Below are positions 36,197 through 43,506 of a DNA stretch of 64,000 nt, piece by piece. The DNA comes from Pseudomonas sp. TH15. Its GTDB lineage: Bacteria; Pseudomonadota; Gammaproteobacteria; Pseudomonadales; Pseudomonadaceae. Location of the stretch: assembly GCF_016651105.1 (NCBI RefSeq), contig NZ_JAEKEL010000001.1:248001-312000 (forward strand), in the 5' to 3' direction. Made by a program: the position numbers and the translations under genes. Below the pieces are notes generated by a model that ran no database searches, was not told where the DNA came from, and worked only from the letters and a program-made list of their open reading frames with translations. Positions within the stretch are counted from its first letter, which is position 1. Each line of letters begins with the position of its first letter.

Positions 36197-36218
36197 TGAT
36201 CGTGAGACCACCACACAT

Positions 36219-36977
36219 TCAACTGGATTGAATAATGCTCAACCGCTCACCCACCACCATTTCCGTAATCCAGTCCACCAGGATCGAGGTGTAGGCCTGT
36301 TGCGAAATGGGGTCGCTGAGGGCGTGATCGGCGCCGTCGATGATGCGGTGAGTCAGCGAATGAGTCTGCTGGCACGCCGCCCGATAACTCATGATGGTCG
36401 CGTGAGGGATGTGGTCGTCGGTCTCCGATTCCACCAACAACACATCCCCGGTAAACGCCGCGCAGGCATGCAGCGCCCGATTGTTGTCGGCGTGCACCAG
36501 CGTGCTGCGGTAATCGAGCAAATCCACCTTATCCAGATCGCGCTTGGGCGTGTGCCATTGTTCGTCGCGATACAGCGCCGGCACCCGCAGCGCCAGCCAG
36601 CGCACCGGGCGCAACGAGGTGAGAATCGCCGCCAGATAACCACCGTAACTGGTGCCCACCACCGCAATCGCCGAGGTGTCGAGGGCCGGGTGTGCGAGCA
36701 AGCGGTCATAGGCTGCCAGCAGGTCACGTAGGTTGTCATCGCGGGTCACTTTCGACAACGAAATGCCAGTGCCACCGGTATGCCCGCGCAGGTCGAAGGT
36801 CAAACAGACACAACCCAAACCGGCGATGCCTTTAGCCCGCTCCAGGTCCCGCTCCTGACTGCCGCCCCAGCCGTGCACAAACAGCACGCCCGGGACTTTC
36901 GATTTGGGACTGAGCACGTGCCCGACCATTTGTTCGCCGTCAATGTCGATTCCAATGGTTTCGCTTCTAGCCGTCAT
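36219..36977 (-). CDS. Alpha/beta hydrolase
   Basis: 252 residues with the oxyanion stretch HGWGGS (35-40), nucleophile elbow GTSYGG with Ser110, and later acid and His positions (ETDDHIPH and DGADHAL). It has no signal peptide. The sequence resembles the dienelactone hydrolase/peptidase S9-like group. Substrate unknown. Its start overlaps the DUF3182 gene by eleven bases on the same strand, so the two are coupled. Confidence 0.85.
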   Translation of the reverse strand: MTARSETIGIDIDGEQMVGHVLSPKSKVPGVLFVHGWGGSQERDLERAKGIAGLGCVCLTFDLRGHTGGTGISLSKVTRDDNLRDLLAAYDRLLAHPALDTSAIAVVGTSYGGYLAAILTSLRPVRWLALRVPALYRDEQWHTPKRDLDKVDLLDYRSTLVHADNNRALHACAAFTGDVLLVESETDDHIPHATIMSYRAACQQTHSLTHRIIDGADHALSDPISQQAYTSILVDWITEMVVGERLSIIQSS

Positions 36978-38076
36978 AGGATTTAACCGTTACGTACTTG
37001 AGAAGAAAGTCGCCGTTTTCCGCCGGGCCGCGATACACCTCGATGGCGTCCGCCGGCAGCGGCTGGTCGATGTAGGTCTCCACCGAAGACACGCAAATCG
37101 CGGGCATCCCAGGGTCGTTGACGAAACTCTGCAACGCCGCGACTTCGGCGCTGCTGGCACCGCCCATGCGCCAGGATTGTTCGAGCACGCCGCTGCGCTG
37201 CTTGCCGTTACTGTCCAGGCCTTGGGCGATGTCGTAGTTGCGTCGCGAGGCGTAGAAACCGGGATAGGCCTCGTCGGCGGCACTGTCGAACACCTGGGCT
37301 TGCTGGATCGCCAACCGCACATCGTCGGGCAATTCCAGTTTCAGTAAGTCTGCGTAGTAGCCCTGCACCACCAGCAGGTTGGAACCACCATAGACCTGCT
37401 CGCCCTGACTGTCCTCGGTCAAGTATTGATCACCGCAGTAGCTCAACACTTTATCGCCGATGAACGCCTGGCCGACGCTGTGGGTGACGACCTTTTGCAG
37501 ATCCTGCTCCAACACTACGCCTTCGGTGAAGAGCTGTTCGGCGTCGGGCCGGGCGAGGATGGCGTCGAACTGGTCGAGGCTCTTGATCACTTCCTGACCA
37601 CGCCCGGCGCAGGCGTGAATCGGCTTGAGGCGGATCGGCCCGCTGTAGAGCAAGTGCTCCGCCGCCGGCCGGGCGTCCTCAAGGGAAAATACGCTGAGAC
37701 CATCGAGCACGACACTGCGCACCCGCTCGGAAAACAGCGGCGACCAGCCTTGCGGCGCATGAGCCAACCTATTGAGCAAACCGTGGCTGATGGCTTTGGT
37801 GCAGATGAAGTCATGGTCGACGTAGCCGCCCCACAAATCTTCGGGTCCTTTGACGCCCAATTGCCGAGCGGCCGCCGCGCCCACCAGCGTCTGGGTTGGT
37901 AGCAGGTAAAGATCACGACCACTGTGGAGTTCGAGGTCGTAGCTGCCGCCGTACTTGAGCCCGAGGATCTGCGCCAGCCAACGGGCCAGCGCACGATTGG
38001 TTTCGACTTCGTGCAACGGGGCTTGCGGTCGCACGGAATGGGCAACGACCAGTTTTTTGCGATTTGTTGGGGTCAT
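36967..38076 (-). CDS. DUF3182 protein, ATP-grasp-like
   Basis: 369 residues that match what I know of DUF3182: EVETNRALARWLAQILGLKYGG near the start and GPIRLKPIHACAGRGQEVI (ATP-grasp-like lysine and glycine loop), GVVLEQDL and a C-terminal VSSVETYIDQPLPADAIEVYRG. The layout suggests an ATP-dependent ligase fold, but no activity is known to me. It overlaps the hydrolase gene by eleven bases. A 282-base gap separates it from the REPIN-bearing region upstream, which shows no clear promoter. Confidence 0.75.
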   Translation of the reverse strand: MTPTNRKKLVVAHSVRPQAPLHEVETNRALARWLAQILGLKYGGSYDLELHSGRDLYLLPTQTLVGAAAARQLGVKGPEDLWGGYVDHDFICTKAISHGLLNRLAHAPQGWSPLFSERVRSVVLDGLSVFSLEDARPAAEHLLYSGPIRLKPIHACAGRGQEVIKSLDQFDAILARPDAEQLFTEGVVLEQDLQKVVTHSVGQAFIGDKVLSYCGDQYLTEDSQGEQVYGGSNLLVVQGYYADLLKLELPDDVRLAIQQAQVFDSAADEAYPGFYASRRNYDIAQGLDSNGKQRSGVLEQSWRMGGASSAEVAALQSFVNDPGMPAICVSSVETYIDQPLPADAIEVYRGPAENGDFLLKYVTVKSYDG

Positions 38077-38265
38077 GCGTCCCCCTCAATCTGCGCTTGA
38101 TGAATGTAACTGGAGGGGTGCAGAGATCAGGCCAACGGCCGTTCCATGAAAACGCCAGGCTAATCAGAAACTTGCCGGCATCGTGCTGGCATCACGCCTG
38201 TTTCAATCTGCACGACCGCCGACAAAACCCCGGCAAATTGCACGATCCGAAACTTCACACGGCCC

Positions 38266-38358
38266 TTGTAGGAGCAGCGCTTGCTCGCGAAGGCGTAAAG
38301 TCAGTCGATACATTAGCCAATTGAATCAGCGCCTCCGCGAGCAGGCTCTGCTCCTACA
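38266..38358. repeat. REPIN (GTAGGAGCAGCGCTTGCTCGCGA family)
   Basis: Inverted pair that ends directly at the stop codon of the GlxA-type gene (38359). The rest of 38077-38265 holds only the upstream region of the DUF3182 gene, in which I see no other structure. Confidence 0.85.
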
Positions 38359-39357
38359 TTAGACATTCGCTGCTTTCGGGGTCGGGGTTACGCCGAACCG
38401 AGCCCGATAATCACTCGGCGCCAGCCCGGTGATTTTCTTGAACGTGGCGCGAAACGCGCTCGGGTCCTGATAGCCCACCGTCCAGGCGATGTGGTCGATG
38501 GTGCCGTTGGTGAATTCGAGCATTTCCCGGGCCTTGCCGACCCGCAGGTGCTGGCAATACTCGGTGGGCTTCAACCCGGTCGCCGCACGGAATCGACGCA
38601 GGAAGGTGCGCTCTTCCAGCCCGGCCCGCTCGGCCATCGCCGTCAGCGACACATCGGTCGCGCCGGTGCTTTGCAGCCAATGCTGGACCTTGAGAATCGA
38701 CGCATCGCCATGGCTGAGAATCGGCGCAAAGTTACTGCCGCATTGGCTGGCACTGTCGCTGTGCTCCACCACCAGAAACCGCGCGGTGCTGGCGGCGATG
38801 CTCGGCCCGAGCAAGCGGTCGACCATACGCAGACCCAACTCGGACCAGGCCATCAGCCCAGCGGTGGTGATCAGGTCACCGTCATCGACGATGGGCGTAT
38901 CGGCCTTGAGCTTGATCGCCGGGTAGCGTTCGGCGAAGGTTTTAGCCGAGGTCCAATGGGTCGTGGCGCTGCGCCCGTCGAGCAGGCCACTTTCGGCCAG
39001 CAGGATCGAGCCCACGCAAACGCCGCCCAGCGTTGCCCCTTGCGCATGTTGCTGACGAATCCAGCGGATCAGCCCTTGGGGTGCCTGACTCTCGGAAAAC
39101 CCGCCAATCGACGGCGGGATCATCACCGCCACCAACGCCTTGTCCGGGCCGGGATGGCTGTCATACACCCGCTCGGGCGCCTGATCACCCTCGACCCGCC
39201 AATGACTGACTCGCAGCACCGGCAACTGCGCCGCCTGATGCTCGGCGGCGATCCGGTTGGCGACCCCGAACAGGTCCGTCAACCCATGCACCGCCGCCAT
39301 CTGCGCGCCGGGATAGATCAGCACGCCCAGTTCGGCGACTGCCCTTTCTACGCCCAT
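38359..39357 (-). CDS. GlxA-family transcriptional regulator (DJ-1/PfpI + AraC HTH)
   Basis: 332 residues. The N-terminal part (about 8-190) is a DJ-1/PfpI-like domain: LGVLIYPGAQMAAVHGLTDLFGVAN and GGVCVGSILLAESGLL with the Cys at the usual spot. The C-terminus (about 225-325) is a double AraC-type helix-turn-helix: SLTAMAERAGLEERTFLRRF and HIAWTVGYQDPSAFRATFKK. I use the ATG at 39357. Divergent from the isochorismatase-fold hydrolase, 101 bases apart, so it probably controls it. Confidence 0.9.
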   Translation of the reverse strand: MGVERAVAELGVLIYPGAQMAAVHGLTDLFGVANRIAAEHQAAQLPVLRVSHWRVEGDQAPERVYDSHPGPDKALVAVMIPPSIGGFSESQAPQGLIRWIRQQHAQGATLGGVCVGSILLAESGLLDGRSATTHWTSAKTFAERYPAIKLKADTPIVDDGDLITTAGLMAWSELGLRMVDRLLGPSIAASTARFLVVEHSDSASQCGSNFAPILSHGDASILKVQHWLQSTGATDVSLTAMAERAGLEERTFLRRFRAATGLKPTEYCQHLRVGKAREMLEFTNGTIDHIAWTVGYQDPSAFRATFKKITGLAPSDYRARFGVTPTPKAANV

Positions 39358-39458
39358 TGTCAGTTTTCCCCCTTCTATTGTCGGTGCGGCCAATCCTCGG
39401 AGAGTCGGTGAGCGCCAATACTTCATTCCACGCCCACACACACTTCGAGGAAACACCC

Positions 39459-40013
39459 ATGGCCAAGCAAGCGCTCATCGTAGTCGATATCCAGAACGAC
39501 TACTTCCCCCACGGCAAGTGGCCTCTGGTCGGTGCCGACGCTGCGGCGGACAACGCCGCCCGGATCATTCAGGCCTTCCGCGATGCCGGTGATTCGGTGG
39601 TGCACATCCGCCACGAGTTCACCTCCGACGACGCGCCGTTCTTCACCCCGGGCTCCGAAGGCGCGAAGCTGCACCCCAAAGTCCTCAACCGCGCCGACGA
39701 GCCGGTGGTGCTCAAGCACTTCGTCAATTCGTTCCGCGAAACCGATCTGGAAGCCATCCTTGATGAGCAAGGCATCGAGAACCTGGTGATCGTCGGCAGC
39801 ATGAGCCACATGTGCGTCGATGGCGTTACTCGTGCAGCCGCCGACCTTGGCTACACCGTGACGGTGATTCACGACGCCTGCGCCACCCGCGACCTGGAGT
39901 TCAATGGCTTTACGGTTCCAGCGGCTCATGTTCACGCCGCTTTTATGTCGTCTCTGGGTTTCGCCTATGCCAGCGTGGTCTCCGCTGACGAATTTCTGGG
40001 CGCCCATCGCTAA
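39459..40013 (+). CDS. Isochorismatase-fold cysteine hydrolase
   Basis: 184 residues. The catalytic triad is visible: D10 (IVVDIQNDYF), K86 (VVLKHFVNSF) and C119 (SMSHMCVDG). GAKLHPKV and VTRAAADLGYTVTVIHDACAT fit the nicotinamidase/isochorismatase group; members hydrolyse amides such as nicotinamide, N-carbamoyl sarcosine or biuret. Substrate is not evident. The ATG at 39459 is chosen for the MAKQALIVVD start and GAGGAA upstream. Opposite to a GlxA-type regulator, and closed by a terminator. Confidence 0.88.
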   Translation: MAKQALIVVDIQNDYFPHGKWPLVGADAAADNAARIIQAFRDAGDSVVHIRHEFTSDDAPFFTPGSEGAKLHPKVLNRADEPVVLKHFVNSFRETDLEAILDEQGIENLVIVGSMSHMCVDGVTRAAADLGYTVTVIHDACATRDLEFNGFTVPAAHVHAAFMSSLGFAYASVVSADEFLGAHR

Positions 40014-40044
40014 GCAACAACTTGCAAATTGTCTGAAACAACAA

Positions 40045-40071
40045 GGGCCCGCCTCGCTGCGGGCCTTTTTT
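40045..40071 (+). terminator. Rho-independent terminator of the cysteine hydrolase
   Basis: GGCCCGC (40046-40052), a 6-base loop and GCGGGCC (40059-40065), then six T residues. Confidence 0.88.
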
Positions 40072-40086
40072 CGTCTGCCATAAAAA

Positions 40087-40145
40087 ACTCACGCGTGAGT
40101 CATTGATGGCATTTTGAATTGGTTGTAGTGTGGCTCACGCGTGAG
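40087..40145. promoter_or_regulatory. Twin palindromic operator at the yjf operon promoter
   Basis: ACTCACGCGTGAGT (40087-40100) is a perfect 14-base palindrome; CTCACGCGTGAG (40134-40145) repeats 12 of those bases perfectly. Their centres are 46 bases apart. Between them lies a modest promoter, TTGATG (40103-40108) and TAGTGT (40126-40131) with 17-base spacing. The second palindrome is 23 bases before the yjfI start. Layout suggests a repressor that binds both sides of the promoter; which protein does so is unknown. Confidence 0.6.
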
Positions 40146-40168
40146 ATGTCCATAACCGAGTCGTTGCC

Positions 40169-40837
40169 ATGAAAAGCCGTTCCCCCACCGCAAAATCAGA
40201 AAGCCCGACGGGAGAGCGCTCGAAACCGTCCGCGAAAAAACCGTCGAGCTTTTATATGAAGCAGATGCGTGCGGGCCTGGGTGCTGCCGGTTATGTGAAA
40301 CACGAGACTTGGGTGCTTCCCGAAAACCGAAGCCTGCTCAAGCAGATGGAGAAACAGCTACGCCAACCGATTCTGGCTGGCTCATTCATGTCGGAGAATT
40401 ACATGAGCGCAGGTACTAACTGGAACATCGACCGCCTCTTCAGCGCCTTCCAGGCCCTTGATGAAGTGGTTTCGAACGACATCACTCTGTCCCTCGTCCA
40501 GGGCTCCGAGTCGAGCATCAAGCTGGAAATGAACGACTTCGGTGGCTTGCCAATTTACATCGCAGTCGTGGGCGAGCAGATCATCGTCGACACCGTGCTG
40601 GTGGACGTCGAGACGATCAAGGACGTACCGGCCTTCAACGATGCCGTCCTGCGCAGCCGTGAGTTGTTCCCGTTGTCCTCGATCGGTATCGAGTCGATGC
40701 CCAACGGGCAGGTCGTCTACAACATGTTCGGCGCGCTCAGCTCCGATTCGAGCCTGACCAACGTCGTGACCGAGGTCAAAACCCTCGTCGACAATGTGCA
40801 GCGCGCCAGCGAAGCCTTTGAACGTTTCTTCCATTAA
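40169..40837 (+). CDS. yjfI: YjfI-like DUF2170 protein
   Basis: 222 residues. The first 70 carry a basic, Ser/Pro-rich tail (SRSPTAKSESPTGERSK) and a short helical motif, SFYMKQMRAGLGAAGYVKHETWVLP, that resembles a DNA-binding ribbon-helix-helix edge. From about 78 comes the DUF2170 domain: NIDRLFSAFQALDEV, LVQGSESSIKLEMNDFGGLPIYIAVVGEQIIVDTVLV and DAVLRSRELFPLSSIGIE. DUF2170 accompanies PspA/IM30 proteins in several genomes. First gene of the yjf operon, 24 bases before pspA. Function unknown; the basic N-terminus makes self-regulation at the twin palindrome possible, which is guesswork. Confidence 0.82.
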   Translation: MKSRSPTAKSESPTGERSKPSAKKPSSFYMKQMRAGLGAAGYVKHETWVLPENRSLLKQMEKQLRQPILAGSFMSENYMSAGTNWNIDRLFSAFQALDEVVSNDITLSLVQGSESSIKLEMNDFGGLPIYIAVVGEQIIVDTVLVDVETIKDVPAFNDAVLRSRELFPLSSIGIESMPNGQVVYNMFGALSSDSSLTNVVTEVKTLVDNVQRASEAFERFFH

Positions 40838-40861
40838 TTTTTCAGGAACAGGGAATATCCA

Positions 40862-41560
40862 ATGACACAGTCCATCTGGAGCAAATTGTTCACCGCGCTG
40901 CGTGGCGGTGCCACCGAAGTCGGCGAATCCATCGTCGACCAACAGGCCCTGCGCATCCTCGACCAGGAAATTCGCGATGCTGACAGCGCCCTGGCCAACG
41001 CCAAGCGCGAACTGGTCACCATCATGGCCAAGCACAAACTGTCGGCTGACCGCGTGGCCGAGTACAACGCCAAGATCAAGGACCTGGAAACCAAGGCCAT
41101 GGCCGCGATCCAGGCCAACCGTGAAGACCTGGCGATGGAAGTGGCTGAAGCCATTTCGACCCTGACCAATGAACTCGATGTTGAACAAAAGCAGGCCACC
41201 GAATTCGGCGGTTACGCAGACAACATGCGCAAAGACATCACCAAGGCCGAAAGCCGCATCAAAAGCCTGCGCCAGCAAGTGGACATGGCCAAGGCCCGCG
41301 AAAGCGTACAGAAAGCCCAGGTCAGCGCTTCGATCGCCAGTGGCGGCGCCAACGGCAAGCTCGAAACCGCCGTCGGTACACTGAACCGCCTGCAGGCCAA
41401 GCAGCAGCAACGCGCTGCTGAACTCGAAGCCCAGGACGAACTGGCCGACGCTTCGACCGGCACTGACCTGGAGCGCAAACTGCGCGAAGCCGGCATTACC
41501 CCGGATTCGGGCAGCGCCAACGCGATTCTTGAGCGTTTGAAGCAAAAGTCCACCCAATAA
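40862..41560 (+). CDS. yjfJ: PspA/IM30-family protein (YjfJ)
   Basis: 232 residues, nearly all coiled-coil: ESIVDQQALRILDQEIRDADSALANAK, LEVA-type repeats and KQATEFGGYADNMRKDITKAESRIKSL. PspA proteins are ESCRT-III-like, bind the inner face of damaged membranes and keep the proton gradient. YjfJ is the family member of the yjfIJKLMC operon of E. coli. It starts 24 bases after yjfI and is followed by an 81-base hairpin repeat before yjfK. No pspF or pspBC in the window, so it is not the classical Psp system. Confidence 0.88.
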   Translation: MTQSIWSKLFTALRGGATEVGESIVDQQALRILDQEIRDADSALANAKRELVTIMAKHKLSADRVAEYNAKIKDLETKAMAAIQANREDLAMEVAEAISTLTNELDVEQKQATEFGGYADNMRKDITKAESRIKSLRQQVDMAKARESVQKAQVSASIASGGANGKLETAVGTLNRLQAKQQQRAAELEAQDELADASTGTDLERKLREAGITPDSGSANAILERLKQKSTQ

Positions 41561-41565
41561 CACCC

Positions 41566-41646
41566 ATGCAGGAGCTGCCGTAGGCTGCGATCTTTTGATC
41601 TGTTGCTTAAAGATCAAAAGATCGCAGCCTGCGGCAGCTCCTGCAT
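41566..41646. repeat. Long hairpin repeat inside the yjf operon (ATGCAGGAGCTGCCG family)
   Basis: An 81-base near-perfect inverted repeat: ATGCAGGAGCTGCCG..GGCTGCGATCTTTTGATC folds onto GATCAAAAGATCGCAGCC..CGGCAGCTCCTGCAT across a 9-base loop. It lies five bases after the pspA-like stop, within the operon, 72 bases before the yjfK start. A related copy closes the operon at 44675, and half a copy is at 18230. Confidence 0.85.
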
Positions 41647-41718
41647 GAGGCTTGGGCCGGTACACTAGCCGCGTTTTTTTACCGACGAACACCTCCACCC
41701 GCTTCAAGGAATGTACCC

Positions 41719-42357
41719 ATGGGATGGTTTAAAGATTTGCTGGGCAGCCACGCGGCGCCAACGCCAGCCGTTGCCATCGGCCCGCTCGGGATGGCCCAGG
41801 GCAAAGGCCTCAGGTTCGATTCGACCCTGGCACTGCTGCTCGACGGTTCAACCACGGTGCGAGTGCCCCTTGACCAGGCGATCTGGAGCGCGGGCTGGAT
41901 CGACCTCGGACAGTCCAACAAACTGCACCGCTATTACACCAACGACGAGGATTTCTGGGTGCAGATCCACGTCACTGGCGATGACCAGATCGAGTCGGTC
42001 ATCCTGTTCAACTACCTCAGCTACGTCACCGTCAACAGCGATGCCGAATTGCAGCGCCTGGCGGGCGCGAACAGTCCGATCGGGCTGCCGACCTACACCC
42101 ATAACGGCATCGAATACGCCCGCGAGTGGGGCACCGAGAACGGCCAGACGGAATTGGTCCCGCTCAGCGAGCGCGTCGTCAACCCGGACGAGTCCTACAC
42201 CATTGAGCACCGCTCGATGCTGTATGCCCGCGAAACCGGCCTGACCGATCGGCGCGAGTTGTTGCTGTTTTCCGTGGAGGAAGACGCAGAAGGCACCATC
42301 AGCCTGAGCACCTCGCTGGGTATTTCGCTGTACACAACCGATCTGAACATTCTTTAA
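41719..42357 (+). CDS. yjfK: YjfK-like DUF2491 protein
   Basis: 212 residues. The protein has no signal peptide or membrane segment. It opens MGWFKDLLGSHAAP, then RFDSTLALLLDGSTTVRVPLDQAIWSAGWIDLGQSNKLHRYYTNDEDFW, and has ESVILFNYLSYVTVNSDAELQRLAG, a beta-rich layout typical of DUF2491. I recognise the family from the yjfIJKLMC operon; its biochemical role is unknown. It follows the hairpin repeat after the PspA gene and is 14 bases from yjfL. Confidence 0.82.
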   Translation: MGWFKDLLGSHAAPTPAVAIGPLGMAQGKGLRFDSTLALLLDGSTTVRVPLDQAIWSAGWIDLGQSNKLHRYYTNDEDFWVQIHVTGDDQIESVILFNYLSYVTVNSDAELQRLAGANSPIGLPTYTHNGIEYAREWGTENGQTELVPLSERVVNPDESYTIEHRSMLYARETGLTDRRELLLFSVEEDAEGTISLSTSLGISLYTTDLNIL

Positions 42358-42371
42358 AAAGGAAGATTCCC

Positions 42372-42797
42372 ATGCTTGAAGCGCTCTCCATCTCCCTGAA
42401 CAAGGCCGCCGTGGTCGGGTTTGTTTTGTACATCCTCGGTGCCGCCGTGCTGTTCGCGCTGTTCCAATTCGTCTACACCCGCATCACACCGCACAAAGAA
42501 TTCGAACTGATCCGTTCGGGCAACGTTGCGGCTGCAATTGCCCTGGGTGGCGCGATCATCGGCTTCGCTATTCCGGCCAGCAATGTGATTGCCTACTCGA
42601 TCAGCATCCTCGACTTCGTGGTCTGGGCGGTGATCGCAGCCTTCGTCCAGTTGCTGGCATTCCTGATGACCAGCCTGGTGCTCAAAGGCACTTCCGAACG
42701 CATCCGCAAAGGTGAAGTCGCTGCCGGCATCTATGTCGCAGCGGTAGCCATCAGCGTCGGCATGCTGAACGCCGCGTGCATGACTCCTTCCAACTGA
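42372..42797 (+). CDS. yjfL: YjfL-like DUF350 membrane protein
   Basis: 141 residues with four membrane helices in two DUF350 repeats: AAVVGFVLYILGAAVLFALFQF, VAAAIALGGAIIGFAIPASNVIAY, LDFVVWAVIAAFVQLLAFLMTSLV and VAAGIYVAAVAISVGMLNAA. KGEVAAGIYVA is the repeat signature. It probably sits in the inner membrane with PspA. Next to a DUF1190 gene whose start is 17 bases downstream. Confidence 0.9.
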   Translation: MLEALSISLNKAAVVGFVLYILGAAVLFALFQFVYTRITPHKEFELIRSGNVAAAIALGGAIIGFAIPASNVIAYSISILDFVVWAVIAAFVQLLAFLMTSLVLKGTSERIRKGEVAAGIYVAAVAISVGMLNAACMTPSN

Positions 42798-42814
42798 CCG
42801 GCAGGAAGCCCTCG

Positions 42815-43504
42815 ATGAAACGAAGCAAATACGTTCAGTTATCCCTCGCGGCGTCGGTGGCCCTGGCCATTTCCGGCGAAGCGGCGGCCGTGGATCAACC
42901 ACGCAGTTTCCAAAGCGTGGAACAGTGCGTCGATGCCGAAGTCGCGGCCGATGTCTGCTCCAACGCCTACGTCGCCGCCTTGACCGAGCACCGACGCATC
43001 GCCCCCGCGTACGACGACAAGGACAAATGCGATGCGGATTTCGCCGCCGATTGGTGTCAGAAAAATTCTGCCGGTCGTTTCGCACCCAAACTCGGCGGCT
43101 TTAAAGTGCCGCACAACGCTGAAGCAGCGCAGGATCTCGACGCCATTGCCGATGCGCAAATGCCCGCAGGTGATGCCGCGGCGGCGCAGAATGTGCAACC
43201 CACTGCCCACGCCTCCAGTGGCGCGGGTAATGGCTGGCTGAGCGGATGGCTGATCGGCAACGCGATGAGCAACAACGCGAACCGCACGGTTTACCGCGAC
43301 CGCGATACTCGTCAGACCTACAACACCTCTACGCAGTCCCGCAAAATCGAATCGGCACCGCGCAGCCAGCCCGACTACGAGAGCAGCAAAAGCAAACCGG
43401 TGAACGTTGCATCTTCGACATCACGTGGCGGCTTCGGCAGTCAATCCACTGCGCGCAGCGGTTGGGGCGGCTGGGGTAGCAGTTCCGGTCGTTCGAGCAG
43501 CTGA
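42815..43504 (+). CDS. yjfM: YjfM-like DUF1190 exported protein
   Basis: 229 residues from an ATG at 42815 (the open frame starts earlier but overlaps yjfL). Signal peptide MKRSKYVQLSLAASVALAISGEAAA. The mature part has a DUF1190 core with paired cysteines (SVEQCVDAEVAADVCSNAY and KCDADFAADWCQ) that could form disulfides, then a long Ser/Gly/Gln-rich tail (about 140-229, ending GGWGSSSGRSSS). A low-complexity tail like this is unusual for a small periplasmic protein. Function unknown; it is two bases from yjfC. Confidence 0.85.
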   Translation: MKRSKYVQLSLAASVALAISGEAAAVDQPRSFQSVEQCVDAEVAADVCSNAYVAALTEHRRIAPAYDDKDKCDADFAADWCQKNSAGRFAPKLGGFKVPHNAEAAQDLDAIADAQMPAGDAAAAQNVQPTAHASSGAGNGWLSGWLIGNAMSNNANRTVYRDRDTRQTYNTSTQSRKIESAPRSQPDYESSKSKPVNVASSTSRGGFGSQSTARSGWGGWGSSSGRSSS

Positions 43505-43506
43505 CG

